In this document: positions 36,660 through 48,189 of the stretch, one piece after another | Numbering within the stretch: position 1 is the stretch's first letter | Layout: each line of letters starts with the position of its first letter | Origin: Ignelater luminosus | Lineage: Eukaryota; Arthropoda; Insecta; Coleoptera; Elateridae | Assembly: GCA_011009095.1 (NCBI GenBank) | Contig: VTPC01090597.1 | Span: 124,001-188,000 of the forward strand | Direction: 5' to 3' | Length of the DNA stretch: 64,000 nucleotides | Translations under genes and position numbers: made by a program | The notes under the pieces: model-generated | The model's database searches: none | Told to the model about the DNA's origin: nothing | Seen by the model: only the letters and a program-made list of their open reading frames with translations

Positions 36660-39600
36660 TGTCATACTGTCATTAGAAGAGGTTACTACACTAGTTTAAA
36701 CGTTTAAATTTCACATCGCGAGCATCATCTGTTTTACAAGACCAGAAATACGTAATGTTCCATTCTTGGAACACAGCCACGAATAGTTTAAGCTAGTTCT
36801 AATGTTATTTATCATATACAGAAGGAAAAGGTTTTGATCTGAAATAAAATAAAATTATTAAATAGATTAATTTGGGCTTGCTAACTAGGCACAAATCCTG
36901 GACGTTGATTTGAATATAATTGCTAACTGATTGTTGATGTTTTTTGTTATTTAAATAAGTACTTATTTTCGCAACACCCTGTATACGTCCGTAATACGGA
37001 TACCATCGTATTTTTTAATTTTACGTTTTCAATCTTTTATTGCAAGTTGTAAGTGGAAAACTGAAGAAAATTCATTCCACGCAGAACATGTTATATAAAA
37101 AACTAAACAGCAGTAAACCAAAAGAAAAAAGCAATGATAAGCTTGAAACAATTTTTTAAATAGGTTAACATTTTAATATCAAAAAATAGTAGAATTAATT
37201 TTGGAATGTACTGTATAATAGCATCTATAAATTTCATAGATAGTATTTTGCATTACAGAAAAAACAAATTATTGTCTGTTACTGAAACAAAGCATGAATC
37301 TGCTTTTGTTTGTTTTTGAATATTTGCTATTGAACGGCTACACACGTACCACGCATTTGTAAACCACATACCCCTTTTTGTATTATGTAGAGGTACTTTA
37401 GTTAGTTTCAACCTACATAGTTAATATGTTTTGCAAGTTTGAAATTTAATTTTGCAAAAAAGTTTCTGTTTATTTATACTAGAAGGTTTCCCAATAAGTT
37501 TACTGTGGTCGGGAAAATTTCCAGACACCTTTTTTACCTAAAAGCCTTCTTAACTTTTCTTTTTAATAATTTATAATTACAGATTTTAATAAAAGTAGTT
37601 TTCACGTTATACAGTGAACAATTAAAAATTAAATATTCAATTACTTTTATTTCCTTGATAATCTCGCATTTTTAACATGAATTACCGAAAGTTGGTAAAT
37701 TATATTTTATTTACAAACGTTTTAAATCTTTTGAAAGGATAAACTGAATTGGAAACTTCTTGAGAAATATGAAATTCCTTCGCTTCTTACAATAAAAAGT
37801 TTATTGTCCTATCTTTACACACAGTTCTAAGAAGTTTTGAATAATTTTCTTCCTTTATTTATAATCTTTTAGATTCTCAATGATCATGCGCCATTATTTT
37901 GATATTTTAAAGCAAAGAGTGTGATATATACAGTAACTGTCACCCCGTATTTAAAACTTTTATCACAATGTGTGCTTTTTATGTATAAGTTACTTTAACT
38001 CTATTACAAGAAAAATTAGATGTAGATATTTCTAAAATGTAGAAATTTTGTTATTGTTATGTAAAATGTCAAGCTTTTTTAAAAGGAACCAACCCTGAAC
38101 AAAAATATCGAAGCTAATGCAAGTTCGTGAGAAAAACTATTTGTTTTTAATGTTCGTAAGCAGTTTTTTTAGTTAGATAAATTTATAAAGATAAGTATGT
38201 GTGCGTGTGAAGTCGTAAATTAAAGTAGTAATTAAAAAGAAAAAGGTGCCGTGTTTCAAATTTCGTCCGATAAATTAACTGAATAAAGGAACACGTCCAT
38301 ACAAATGGAAATACTTTGTCAAAACTTTTTTATTGGAGAAGATTGGTGAAAAGTTAAACTAAAAAATAAGTGAGTTTATATAAAAGAATCAAAGATGTTT
38401 TGGGGAAAATTGCGAGGTTATTTGAATTAATCATTCGGAAGAGTAAGTTCAGGGTGACTTTGCATTTATTTATAAATCAAACTGGCGGTTTAAATTATAC
38501 AGTGTGATTCAGTAAATTATAGTATTGATTCTATAATATTATAATAAATTTGTTTTTATTTAAAGCAAAGAATGCTACATTGATAAATAAGCGAGAAAGG
38601 ACATTACTAAGGTAATATTAATGTCGGGTAATACTAGGAACGTTAAAATAGCAACATCCCAGCGGCTGATTAAATTTACCACGTTTATGTACGTTAGTAT
38701 ACTCGCAATTGTTTATTTTAGAAGGGCAATTAAATTTTGCAACTATGCCATACAAAGCAGTAGTCACATAGTTGACGAAACAGACTAATTTTACAAACAT
38801 TCTCAAATAGATTTTATCTTGCAGTGGAATATATTCTGCTACATTACTCTTGGTTGACGCAAAAAATATCGTTACATTTTTTCTTTTTTTAAGAATGTTG
38901 TTTTTTAATTATCTGACAAAACACGTAATTGTAATATAAAAACAATAAACAGCAATTTTAGCAAGATTTCCAGTTACTGAATAATAGAGACTATTTCTGT
39001 CATTATGTCAAACGTATTTTCCAAAAAGTCAAATTATAGTACAGGAGAATTCTGGAAAGTATTGAAATTCTGCCAAGACAGGAATTTCTAAGACCGAAAC
39101 TAACTTTTTGGCTGTATGTGTATCTAGAATCTATAGGTTTTCTGTGCATAACTAGGACATGCTCAAAGCAAAGACTGATTATTATTATTTAATAGTGAGG
39201 ACTGAAAAAATAACATTTGAGGTCCATTTTTAAAATACTGATTTGGTGCTATAGCATTGATGTTCCAAAGTGTCCCAAACGGTAACTAGCTCAAAGTAGT
39301 TACGATCCAAGAAATAAAAGTTGTCGCCAAACGAAAATTCAGATGTTTACTATCACTCTATAAACAAACCTACTGCTAATCCATTCAAGGTATAACAAAA
39401 CCAGGTAAACAAGAAGCGTCTCTTCCTGATGGTAAGATAGGGCACGGAGCAAATAAGGTCATCACAAGAGGATACTTTGCACCATTGTGCATTGTGTTAT
39501 TACGACAAGCGTTAGTATCAAGAAAAGATGCCCAATATCTCAACAAGTTGAATAACCCATGTTCACGAATTAAAAACCAATACAGATCGCACACCCATAT

Positions 39601-41140
39601 CAAAAGAGTTACAAAACTCAATTGCAAAGGTTGGTATGTCCATTCAAATTAGTCAAGCAATAAGTAATAAGAAAATAATCCAAAAGATATTTCACAATTT
39701 ATAAAAACGAAATGAAAACAACACTAAATACACTTTAGAATTAAAAACTGCAAAAGTAAAAGCTAACCATTTAAACAATAAAAAGTGAAAGGTTCTATAA
39801 AAATAATCAAAAGGTAATCAGGACCAAAATATTCACTAAGTGCCCAACCAAACCCAATAAACCAATAAAGGTTACTAAACCTAACTAAAAGGTACACCAA
39901 CAAAACTCAATCAGGGGTTCATAAAGCCTGAGCTATATAAATGCCTAATCACAAAAAGGGGAACCAGAAAAGCTCCCGGGCAACGAGTAACCCTGCAAAA
40001 AGCGTTATGGCGAAACAAACAAATAAAACTGCTCCGCCCAAATTTAACAAATTTAATAGTTTCAAAAACACACCAGTTATTTTACTAAAAAATTACAAAG
40101 TTTTTCTTTAAGGTCTTTGACGTGAAGATTTCCGAGTCAATTTCCATCTATACCTTCCAACTGATATATCAATCGAGATAAAACCTTAATAATAAGAGAA
40201 GGAACATAGTAGCTGTAGTTGCGTCGGACTCAACGAAATTTTGGTTTTGAAGCTGCGTGATCAGTTTGTCTCTAAATGTCCGGTAGTTTTTGTCAGCCAC
40301 TGATGGTGGTTGGTTAAGCTATGAACTAATTTCTCCAGCTAAATGTTTGCAACCTACAGCCATTATGGACGACGTATCACTGATGACACTACGTTTCATG
40401 CAACAGACAAATGATCTATTTTGTAAGAAAGGTATTACTGTCATTGTTGCTTAATTTTCCCCAAGTTATCAAACAATGCTTCTCTATCTCTAATACGATA
40501 CTCACTCCGTACTGAACAATTTACAGGCACCTAGAATATGCACATCAATAACTATGACAGGCAGTTGGAAGGCCAATAACATTTCTACGTTCTTTTTGTT
40601 TGCTTCTGTTACATCAATTGTAAAATTTCCTATTTTCTCACTTCTTGTTTTATCTACAAGTAACCTTAGTCATTTGATAGAATCATGTATCTCTGCTTAT
40701 AGTTACAGGTATATTCTAATTCTTATTCCATTTTATAAACGCCACTTCTTTATACTGATCAAAATAAAAATCGAAATTGCTCAGGTGTGATATTTATTTA
40801 TTTCTTTTTAGTATATTAAGGAGATCTACGAAGGTTTTCTTATAAAATCATACATACTTAGAGCTAACCTTTCAATATTGATTTTAGTGTTCCGAATAAA
40901 TGCAGGTCATATGGTCCAGTGGTCGGTGCCCAAATTAAAAAAATACACAGCAAATACTTTCTGACATTTAATTTTGAGAAAAACTTATCAAAATAACAAG
41001 AGAAAGCCGTAGTGGCTTGCTTAACCTATGTCACGAAAGCTTTAAGAAAAGCTTCACAGTAATGTGTAAGGAACAAGAATTAGATTTATTTAAACAATAC
41101 TTATATCCATGTTTTCCTTTACATTCCTACTCTAAACAAT
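36660..41140. other. AT-rich non-coding DNA
   Basis: No coding segment was recognised. A solo GCAACACCCTGTATA block at 36971-36985 resembles the right end of the 43.6-48.2 kb element. The 39.7-40.0 kb stretch is A/C-rich and T-poor on the plus strand. Frames at 39385-39627 and 40554-40790 show no family features. Confidence 0.4.
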
Positions 41141-41145
41141 AGTAT

Positions 41146-42065
41146 TCAAATAACGGATAGAGGCCCATTGTCTTCTATGGCACGCAACTTTGTGCGAGTT
41201 TGTCGCACAAGTCTTTGGACGGTATTAATATCTATTTCACAAATCTTCTGAAAAATTCGCCGTCTCAATTGTTCCTCGCTTCGTTGTAGACTTCTCTACA
41301 TAATAATGACCAAAATTCTTCTATACATCTAGCTTGGGGCACATTTGGGGGGACTATCGGCTTTGGTACGTAAGGTGTGTTGTTTGCTTCTAGCCAGGTT
41401 TTTGTGATTCTCGCATAATGACAAGAAGCCAAGTCCGGCCAAAATATTATTTGATCATAATTATGCAGACGTTTTCAAGTGTAGATGTTAGCATCAATAG
41501 CTTCACCTCTGACATGTGCTACGTAGGGCCCGGCCTCCGAAATGGCGCACCAAACTAATACTTTATCTTCAAATTTCTTTTTTGATTTGGATTTTATGTG
41601 GTTTGGACAGTTTGCTATATCGTCTGTATAGAAACCATCATTTCCTTTTAGTTCTGAGTGGCGGAACGTAAAATATTTTTCGTCGTCCATAATGATGGTT
41701 TTGTTACCTGAGAAATGATTTCGGCGCAGAGCCCGGCAACTTCCAGGAATTCTTGTCAACTGATCTTGAGTTTATTTGGGACATTTACTTAAATCTTGAA
41801 TTTTTCATTTTTCGTCTTGGCGTTTAATGTGAAGTTCTAAATCTTTGAGCTAAACACGGTTTTTTGCAGTTTCAATTAGTCTGTCTGCAGTTGCCTTACT
41901 CAGTGCTTTGGTCGTCCATTTTTTGGCAAATTTAAACATGGTATTCCTTGTTCACATTTAGCTATTGTCCTATAAATGGACGCAAGAGATATACTTTGAT
42001 CACGAAAAAGATTCACAATTTGAGTTTAGGCAACTGTCAAATCAGGCGGTAGATACTTTTCCGAA
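41146..42065 (-). pseudogene. Tc1-like transposase pseudogene (DDE, IS630/Tc1/mariner)
   Basis: An N-terminal helix-turn-helix piece (N-L-F-R-D-Q-S-I-S-L-A-S-I-Y-R-T-I, then N-L-P-K-N-G-R-P) lies at about 41910-42030. The catalytic region reads N-K-T-I-I-M-D-D-E-K-Y-F (first Asp), K-F-E-D-K-V-L-V-W-C-A-I-S, then after an in-frame stop at 41475-41477 I-F-W-P-D-L-A-S-C-H-Y-A (second Asp), and PNVPQARCIEEFW. The second Asp is 37 residues before the first Glu of I-E-E-F-W, so the triad spacing is D37E-like. The tail I-D-I-N-T-V-Q-R-L-V-R-Q is in a shifted frame and ends at a TGA (41146-41148). The middle of the N-terminal half and a short piece before F-W-P-D are deleted. Terminal repeats were not found. 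Confidence 0.75.
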
Positions 42066-42069
42066 TTTT

Positions 42070-43640
42070 TAACTTATAAGCCATTGCAGTATAAATTATT
42101 TGACTTTTGACAAGTGTCAACATAAATTTTAATTTAAAGGAAAATCCTACGACAGTTATTGTTAATCTTACATTGATGGAATTTTTCTCATAATTGTCGT
42201 GACATACATTATTCCACTCAAAAATGGGATAAAGACCCTTGAACCTAATGTATCAAAATTCGATGATGCCTACATTTTCTGGATCTGTCCAGACGTTTTC
42301 CATCCTTATCCATGCCTTGATTTCTTCTACGCTAAAGTAAATTGTACGTGCTATTTATCAAATATAAACTAATGTAAGTCATCAAATACAATAATAAATC
42401 ATCGTACAACTTTATGCTTGTGACTCTTATGGAAGTGAATACTTTTAACTGGTACTTAATGGGTTAAATTTAATAAAGATGATAGAAACCTGTCCTATGC
42501 CGATTATTCAACTGAAAGAAATTATTGATTTGGTAGTTAAACAACGGAATGTCTCGAACTGTTTCATTTACATACAACAAAAGTAAGAACGTGAAAAAAA
42601 TAAGTAAGATATAATAGATCAAAAGAGAAACAATAAATGAAGGTATGACAGTTTAACTCCTATTAATTGTTGACATCATTTCAAGCAACGACCAACTGTA
42701 TTGATTTGATTATGAGAAAATCGAAATAAAAGAAAAGACTACCTAAATTTTGTTTTTGAGAAATCCTCAAAATCTAAACGTAACTAAGTTTTTTGAAAAC
42801 ACGGTGATCCTTGCTAAATGGGGAACACACGGTATACATAGGGTTTAATAGTACCCTTAATTACCTATAACATGAAATATCCGAGATACAAATTTCTCAA
42901 GCACGTTTTGTTGCTGAAGAGAGAAAGACAAAAAGCTTAAAAACATTTGTAGTAAATAAATCTCAAGTTCTATGTTCTATCGAAGATTAATTTAGATGTA
43001 ACACGAAAGCAAACCACTTTTAGTAGTGATAGGTGAACTACTAATAAAAAATGCAAACAAAAACTAGGAAGAAACATCAATCTAAAATCAAATGGTTGAA
43101 TTAAAGAACATGTAAAAACCAAGGTAGAATAAGTAACGTGATGTAAATTAGTTAAGAGCTGACTGCATAAATATACAACCGAATTTTTGTTCTTTCCTGG
43201 AAATACCAGGTCGAGCGATGTTAGCAATTAGAATGGAATTTGAAATTACGTATGCGGCAACCATGTTTCGAGTATGTATATCTGCTGTACATAACATAGT
43301 TGTTACTTAAATCAGACACATATTTAACATACCATGTAATACAGAACAGGACCAAATAAATGAAGGACAAAAGCATCATATTTAATTTGGATTTTGTAGA
43401 TTTTTAACTTTCCAACCGTTTACTTAAATAAGGATATTTATTAAAAATTTTTACCATCACCTTTTATAATTATTAATAAAAGCAGTAGCATTGTAGCAAT
43501 TACAATGAGTAATGAAGTTGCGCCTAAAATTCATAACTTTATTATAATAATGTTATTTTTGTTTTGGAAAAGAATTTCTTTTTAATTCCAATTTATTTAC
43601 AAAAAAAACAAAAAGATTATTGTAAAGTTTAATAGTAATA
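42070..43640. other. AT-rich non-coding DNA
   Basis: No recognisable coding region. A short GC-richer stretch (42260-42330) has no family resemblance that I can name. Confidence 0.4.
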
Positions 43641-43905
43641 GCAATATACAGGGTGTCAACGGAAAGTAAAAGCAGTACGCCAGTGCATATAATTTTAGAT
43701 AGAGCTCTGAAACTTGTAATACATAACTGACTTTATATTTGTAACTTTTCAATCTTTTTCTTTAAAACAGTAGGCTGTATATTTTTTTAATCACCTGATT
43801 CCGATTTAAATTTGCTCAAGGCAGGAAGAAACGGAATCAACAATCTGGAAATTCGTAAAATAGAAATTTTAAAAGCTTTTGGTGTGTTTCAAAATTTTTC
43901 AACTA

Positions 43906-45197
43906 CGAGGGCGGTTCAATAAGTACCCGTGTTAGAAATAAAAACACAATTTTTTTCAAAAATTTTTTTTTTATTTTTCAACATAGTCTCCTTTTAGAAA
44001 TATACACTTCTCCCAACGTTCCTGCCATTTTCTAACCCCTCCAAATAATAGGATTTGTCGAACTCTCCAAAATACGCCTCTATCTCGGCGATGACTTCCT
44101 CGTTTAAGCTAAATTTTTTTCCCGCGAGCCATTTCTTCATGTTAGGAAACAAGAAAAAGTCGCAGGGAACCAGATCGGGTGAATACGGGGGGTGCGGCAG
44201 CAATTCATAACGCAATTCATGCAGTTTGGCGGCGACAACTCCGGATGAATGTGCTGGTGCGTTATCGTGGTGAAACAGCACCTTCTTTTTCGCAAAATGC
44301 GACCGTGTCTCCTTCAATTTTTTGTCGAAGCTGTCTAATAACTCACTGTAGTATTGTCCAGTGATTGTTCTTCCTTTTTCTAAAAATCCATGAGGATGAC
44401 GCCGTTCGCATCCCAAAAAATCGTCGCCATGACCTTTCCGTCCGATGGAACCATCTTCGCCTTCTTTGGATCAGATTCACCGGAAGAAATCCATTGTTTT
44501 GATTGTTACTTAGTTTCTGGTGTGTAATGATGAATCCAGGTTTCATCAACGGTGCCAACTCGACGCAAAAACTCCTTCGGATTTCGCTTAAATTGCTCCA
44601 AACAGTGCTTCGAAGTTAACAGCCGCATCCGCTTGTTGTCCACCGTTAGCAATCGCGGCACCCATCGCGCCCACAATTTTTTCATCGCCAACTTATCATG
44701 TAAAATATTAATTGCCGTTCCGGTCGACACACCTACGGCCTCTGCTACTTCACGCACTTTCGTTCGTCGATCAGCGAGAATCATGTCGTGGACTTTTTGA
44801 ATGATTTCCTCGGTAACCACGTCTGCCGGGCGTCCTGGTCGCTCCTCATCAAAAACGGATGTTTGCCCACGTTTAAATTCGTTGAACCAATATCTAACTG
44901 TGGTCATAAATGGCGAAGTGTCCCCATAAACAGCATCCAACTTTGCTTTTATCTCCTCGCATTTTTTCCCATCCAAAAACAGAAAGCGAATTACCGAACG
45001 ATACTGCTCTTTTTCCATCTTAGCTAAAATTACGAAACACGTCTTACTCAAATGGCTGTTAAATCCAAACTAACCTATCAATCAGTCTGCAATTTGTTAT
45101 ACCGTCATTTGATAGATGGCAGCACACGATGATAACACCAACTTCCCTCAGGAACGCCTTCTGTCGTCAAACACGGGTACTTACTGAACCGCCCTCG
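43906..45197 (-). mobile_element. mariner element, second family
   Basis: The inverted ends begin CGAGGGCGGTTCAATAAGTA on the left; the right end is its reverse complement with one mismatch, and the match continues for several bases. TA dinucleotides lie outside at 43904-43905 and 45198-45199. The length is 1292 bp, full-length for mariner. Termini and protein differ from the mariner at 11.8 kb, so this is a separate family. It sits inside a C monomer of the surrounding repeat: the flank reading GTGTTTCAAAATTTTTCAAC/TA continues after the element with CTTATCTTGTTGATTGGGTG. Confidence 0.93.
43971..45018 (-). pseudogene. mariner transposase (DD34D) with one stop and two 1-base deletions
   Basis: The preferred start is the ATG at 45018 (MEKEQYRSVIRFLFLDGKKC); an upstream in-frame ATG at 45051 is weaker by family comparison. 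The helix-turn-helix half includes F-N-E-F-K-R-G-Q-T-S-V-F-D-E and R-P-G-R-P. The first Asp lies in T-V-D-E-T-W-I-H-H-Y. A TAA at 44506-44508 follows P-E-T-K. A base is missing from the T-run near 44380 (D-F/L-E-K-G-R) and another from the G-run near 44040 (L-E-G/V-R-K-W-Q-E-R-W). The second and third aspartates are in HHDNAPAHS and YSPDLVPCDFF, 34 residues apart. The true C-terminus ends in K-G-D-Y-V-E-K before TAA at 43971-43973. Family resemblance is to the mellifera-like group (the D-E-T-W-I-H-H-Y style). Non-functional as it stands. Confidence 0.92.
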
Positions 45198-45217
45198 TAC
45201 TTATCTTGTTGATTGGG

Positions 45218-45330
45218 TGACATTTAATTTGCTGAAACAATTTGAGAATTCCCAAAAAAAAGAATTGTTTTGTAATCTTATACATCAATTTAAAATCATT
45301 TATTGACGAACTTTAGAATTACTTTAGGGC
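45218..45330 (+). repeat. Isolated A monomer of the composite element
   Basis: GATTGGGTGACATTTAATTT, then an A-A-T-T-T-G-A-G-A-A-T-T-C-C-C block and a T-T-T-A-G-A-A-T-T-A-C-T-T-T-A ending, match the A monomer at 47590-47730. It breaks off where the piggyBac-like sequence begins. Confidence 0.5.
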
Positions 45331-45526
45331 AAACCTGTCTAAGAGTACCCATTACTTAAGAGTACTCACAGACAGAGTTCTTTACAAAACCAAAAAAACT
45401 GTTTAACAGCTACCTCTGTTGGTAAATTCTTTTTATCACTTGCAACTTGTATCAATAGTTGGTAACATAAATTGCCGTATATAGTTCACGGTTTCTTCAA
45501 AAAGTTGTATATTGAACCTCCAGAAG

Positions 45527-46925
45527 CAATGATCCTTACAGACTAAGATTCTGCTGGAGAAGAGGATAATTGCGAAATAGATCATCTACCTTGAAAACGA
45601 TAAGCAGCCAATGCAGAGATTGTTTTACCAAATAGTGGTCGCACAGAAGATGTGGATAGTACAAGTAGCAATATTCAAACTACTCGAATACTTGCAAGCA
45701 TAATGGAACAGCCTATCCATCTGAAATATCTACTAATTGATGGATCAACGAAGATCTGGATTTACAATGTTCAAAATTTCCAGTCTCAGACTATTTCCAA
45801 GCAGTGAATAAAACCGTAGTGGAAATGTTCAAAAACTGTCCAAATCCAAATATATCATCTGAAAGATTTAGATGTGCTATAGTGATACTGATCTTCAGTG
45901 ATAATAATAGATTACTTGGCAAATGATACTATTGGGACCCTAAGGAAGATATGCAAAATCTTTTTATCATCAGTGCAATGGAGCAAAATGGACTTTTAAC
46001 AATTATACAGTTTTTTAAACCATGCTGACAACAATAATTCCAATTTAGAAGATAAAGGATGGGAATTGAGACTACTAATGGGTAAGCTCAAACAATAATG
46101 AGACAATAGTGAAGTACTTTGGAAGGCACGGATGTAAACAGTTTATTCGTGAGAAGCCTATTCGTTCGTCTTCACACGGTTATCTCAAACTTTGATTTCC
46201 ACCAGGAAAAATCTCCTCGCAGCACCGACGAGAATCGAAAACGTTTTGGCAAACCCACAGAACCGTTTATTAGGATGCTAAATAAAATTCTTGACACTAA
46301 AAGAAAATTACCATACAATGTCTTTTTTAATAAGTATAAATTTACTAAATTATCTTTGTCAAAATGGATATGGGGCCACAGGAACTACACGCAAAGATCG
46401 TGTTCTTAAAAGTTGTCCTTTGCCAAATAAACAAACAGTAAATCGACAATTTAAAAGAGGCGAATATGCTTTAACTTTAGATAGAGAGAATGGCGTATCG
46501 TTAATACGTTGGCTCGATAACAATGTAGTTATCCTTGCATCAACACAATACGTTGTCAATCCTGTTGGTTCTGTCAAAAGATTCTCGCGAAAGGAGAAAA
46601 AGATTATTCAAGTCCAAAGACCATATGCCAGTGGCGAATATAATAAATACATAGGAGGTACTGACGCTACGGATAAAAATGTATCAAGATACAAAATGTC
46701 TATTTGAAAGCCGGGTATTCAGTGACGCAACTTAAGTTCTACAGGAAGATTGTGCAGGTGTACTTGACAAAATATAGAACCCTTGTTCAAGGAGCCGGGA
46801 AAAATCACCTATTCGTACCAGCAGAAGGCAAAAAAAGAAAAAGTTGTTTTTCTAGTGTACGATGTGTGGAAAATGGAATGTAGACTTTTGTATCAAGTGT
46901 AATGTATTATTTTACAGTAAATCAT
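45527..46925 (+). pseudogene. piggyBac-like transposase pseudogene (copy 2)
   Basis: The N-terminal acidic region is readable at about 45530-45640 (I-L-T-D, D-S-A-G-E-E-D, then E-I-D-H-L-P, with stops). The central part is poorly preserved. From 46190 the sequence gives N-F-D-F-H-Q-E-K and L-P-Y-N-V-F-F-N-K-Y, then in the next frame G-Y-G-A-T-G-T-T-R-K-D-R-V, R-G-E-Y-A-L-T-L-D-R and IRWLDNNVVILASTQYV. The late block YNKYIGGTDATDKN keeps the third catalytic Asp near 46660. A C-terminal cysteine-rich tail (C-G-K-W-N-V-D-F-C-I-K-C) is recognisable at about 46865-46905, typical of piggyBac proteins. Stops and frameshifts are numerous. It interrupts an A-type monomer of the surrounding repeat. Confidence 0.8.
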
Positions 46926-47069
46926 ATTTTGCAGCAAACCTGAATTTTAGCAACCTATTAATTAATTAACAATAATAAGATCATAGTCTATCATTCTTTA
47001 TATAACTGAATGCAAATCAGTACAAAAATCAGATAAAATTATAGAAAAAGAATTTGGAAGCTTATGGGT

Positions 47070-48075
47070 TAATGCAGATTTTGTTTTGTGGGTAAAATTT
47101 AATTTCCTGTAACAATTGAGAAATCTCAAAAAATAAAAACTTTAGAAGTTGTTGTAATCAGTCTGAACAGTCGTTTATTGGCCTGTTTCAGAGTTTCTTG
47201 AAATAGTGATTTTATTCATTTTGGTAAGTAGTAAAGAATTTGAGAATTCCCAAAATAAGAATTTTAGAAAAGTTTTTGCCATTCATTTGAAGTCACTGGT
47301 CTGTTTCAAGATTTTTTAGGTAGTTATCTTGTCAATTGGGTGATATCTGACATGTGATTTGGCTGTACATGAAATGTCGAATTTTGCATATGTTCAGTAT
47401 AATGCACAAGATTGTGGAAAGTTGTACTAGCAAAACAACATGGTGGTCTTTGTTCAGCATAATAATGTAAAACCGATTTGCTCAAGTATTTACATTCCTG
47501 CCGTACAAGGATCAGCTTTGTTAACATAACTTTCCATAATCTTGCACACTATATTGGACATGAGTAAAATCCGACATTTCATATTCAGCAACCTATTTTC
47601 TAAATCAATTTGAAAATTCCCCAAAAAAAAGAAATTGTTTGTAATTTTTAGACATTAATTTTAAATGTTTTATGGGTCTGTTTTAGAATTACTTTAAAAA
47701 TAGAAAGATTTAATTTAGATTTTGTTCTTTTTATTTACTTCGTTGTAACAATTTTGAAATCCCAAAAAAAATAAAAAGTTTTGAAGTGTAGTAACCAGTT
47801 TGAACAGTCGTTTATTGGCCTGTTTCGGCATTCCTTTAAATAGTGATTTCATCCATTGCGTAAAGCTTCATTTAGTAGAGAATCTGAAAATTTTTAAAAT
47901 AAAATTTTGGAAAACCATTAGTCCAGCCATTTGAAGTCATTGGTTCGTTTCGAGATTTTTTAAAATTTAATTTACAAAACAATTTGAAAATTCCCAAAGA
48001 TTCAAATCTGTAGTCGCCATTTTAAAAAATCGTTTATTAGTCTGTTTCAAAGCTGAATCAAATTATTTAAAAAAG
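47070..48075 (+). repeat. ~150-bp monomers in A-B-C higher-order arrangement
   Basis: Monomers share a core like AATTTGAGAATTCCCAAAA and a T-T-x-G-x-C-T-G-T-T-T-C block. Order: B at about 47090 and 47740 (both with CAGTCGTTTATTGGCCTG), C at about 47239 and 47880 (both with CATTTGAAGTCA), A at about 47590, and a closing A/B-like unit at 47970-48060. B-to-B and C-to-C spacing is about 640-650 bp, including a MITE of about 230 bp inserted in the first period; without it the period is about 420 bp, near three monomers. Further pieces lie at 43860-43905 (C) and 45218-45330 (A). Confidence 0.6.
47361..47592. mobile_element. Fold-back MITE with ~65-bp arms
   Basis: The left arm (from 47361, with ATGAAATGTCGAATTTTGCA and GCACAAGATTGTGGAAAG) is an imperfect inverted copy of the right arm (47525-47592, rc ATGAAATGTCGGATTTTACT and TGCAAGATTATGGAAAG). 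The arms enclose about 100 bp of unrelated sequence. It interrupts the monomer array between a C and an A unit. Confidence 0.65.
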
Positions 48076-48189
48076 TATAGTTACATGGTGCTGTTTACAA
48101 AGAAAAAAAGTTTATATAACTTTTATTAAAACGAAAAGTCTAATCAAATGGTAAACTATCTCCACATTCTGTTGACACCCTGTATATTT

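Larger units (their letters stand above)
43649..48182. mobile_element. Composite ~4.5-kb element bounded by an 18-bp inverted repeat
   Basis: AATATACAGGGTGTCAAC at 43643-43660 and its exact reverse complement at 48171-48188 bound this block. The palindromic TATA (or TA) outside CAGGGTGTCAAC can serve as target duplication. Inside are monomers of about 150 bp in A-B-C order, a piggyBac-like pseudogene (45.5-46.9 kb), a mariner (43906-45197) and a fold-back MITE (47361-47592). The mariner and MITE clearly interrupt monomers, and the piggyBac-like piece appears to interrupt an A monomer, so the backbone is the repeat-bearing element and the others are later passengers. Its own transposase, if it ever had one, is not visible; it may be a large non-autonomous Tc1/mariner-type element, judging by the CAGGGTGT terminus. 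Confidence 0.6.

Noticed and set aside
44179-45027. Plus-strand open frames across the second mariner
   Set aside because: They are the complement of the transposase gene and have no independent coding features.
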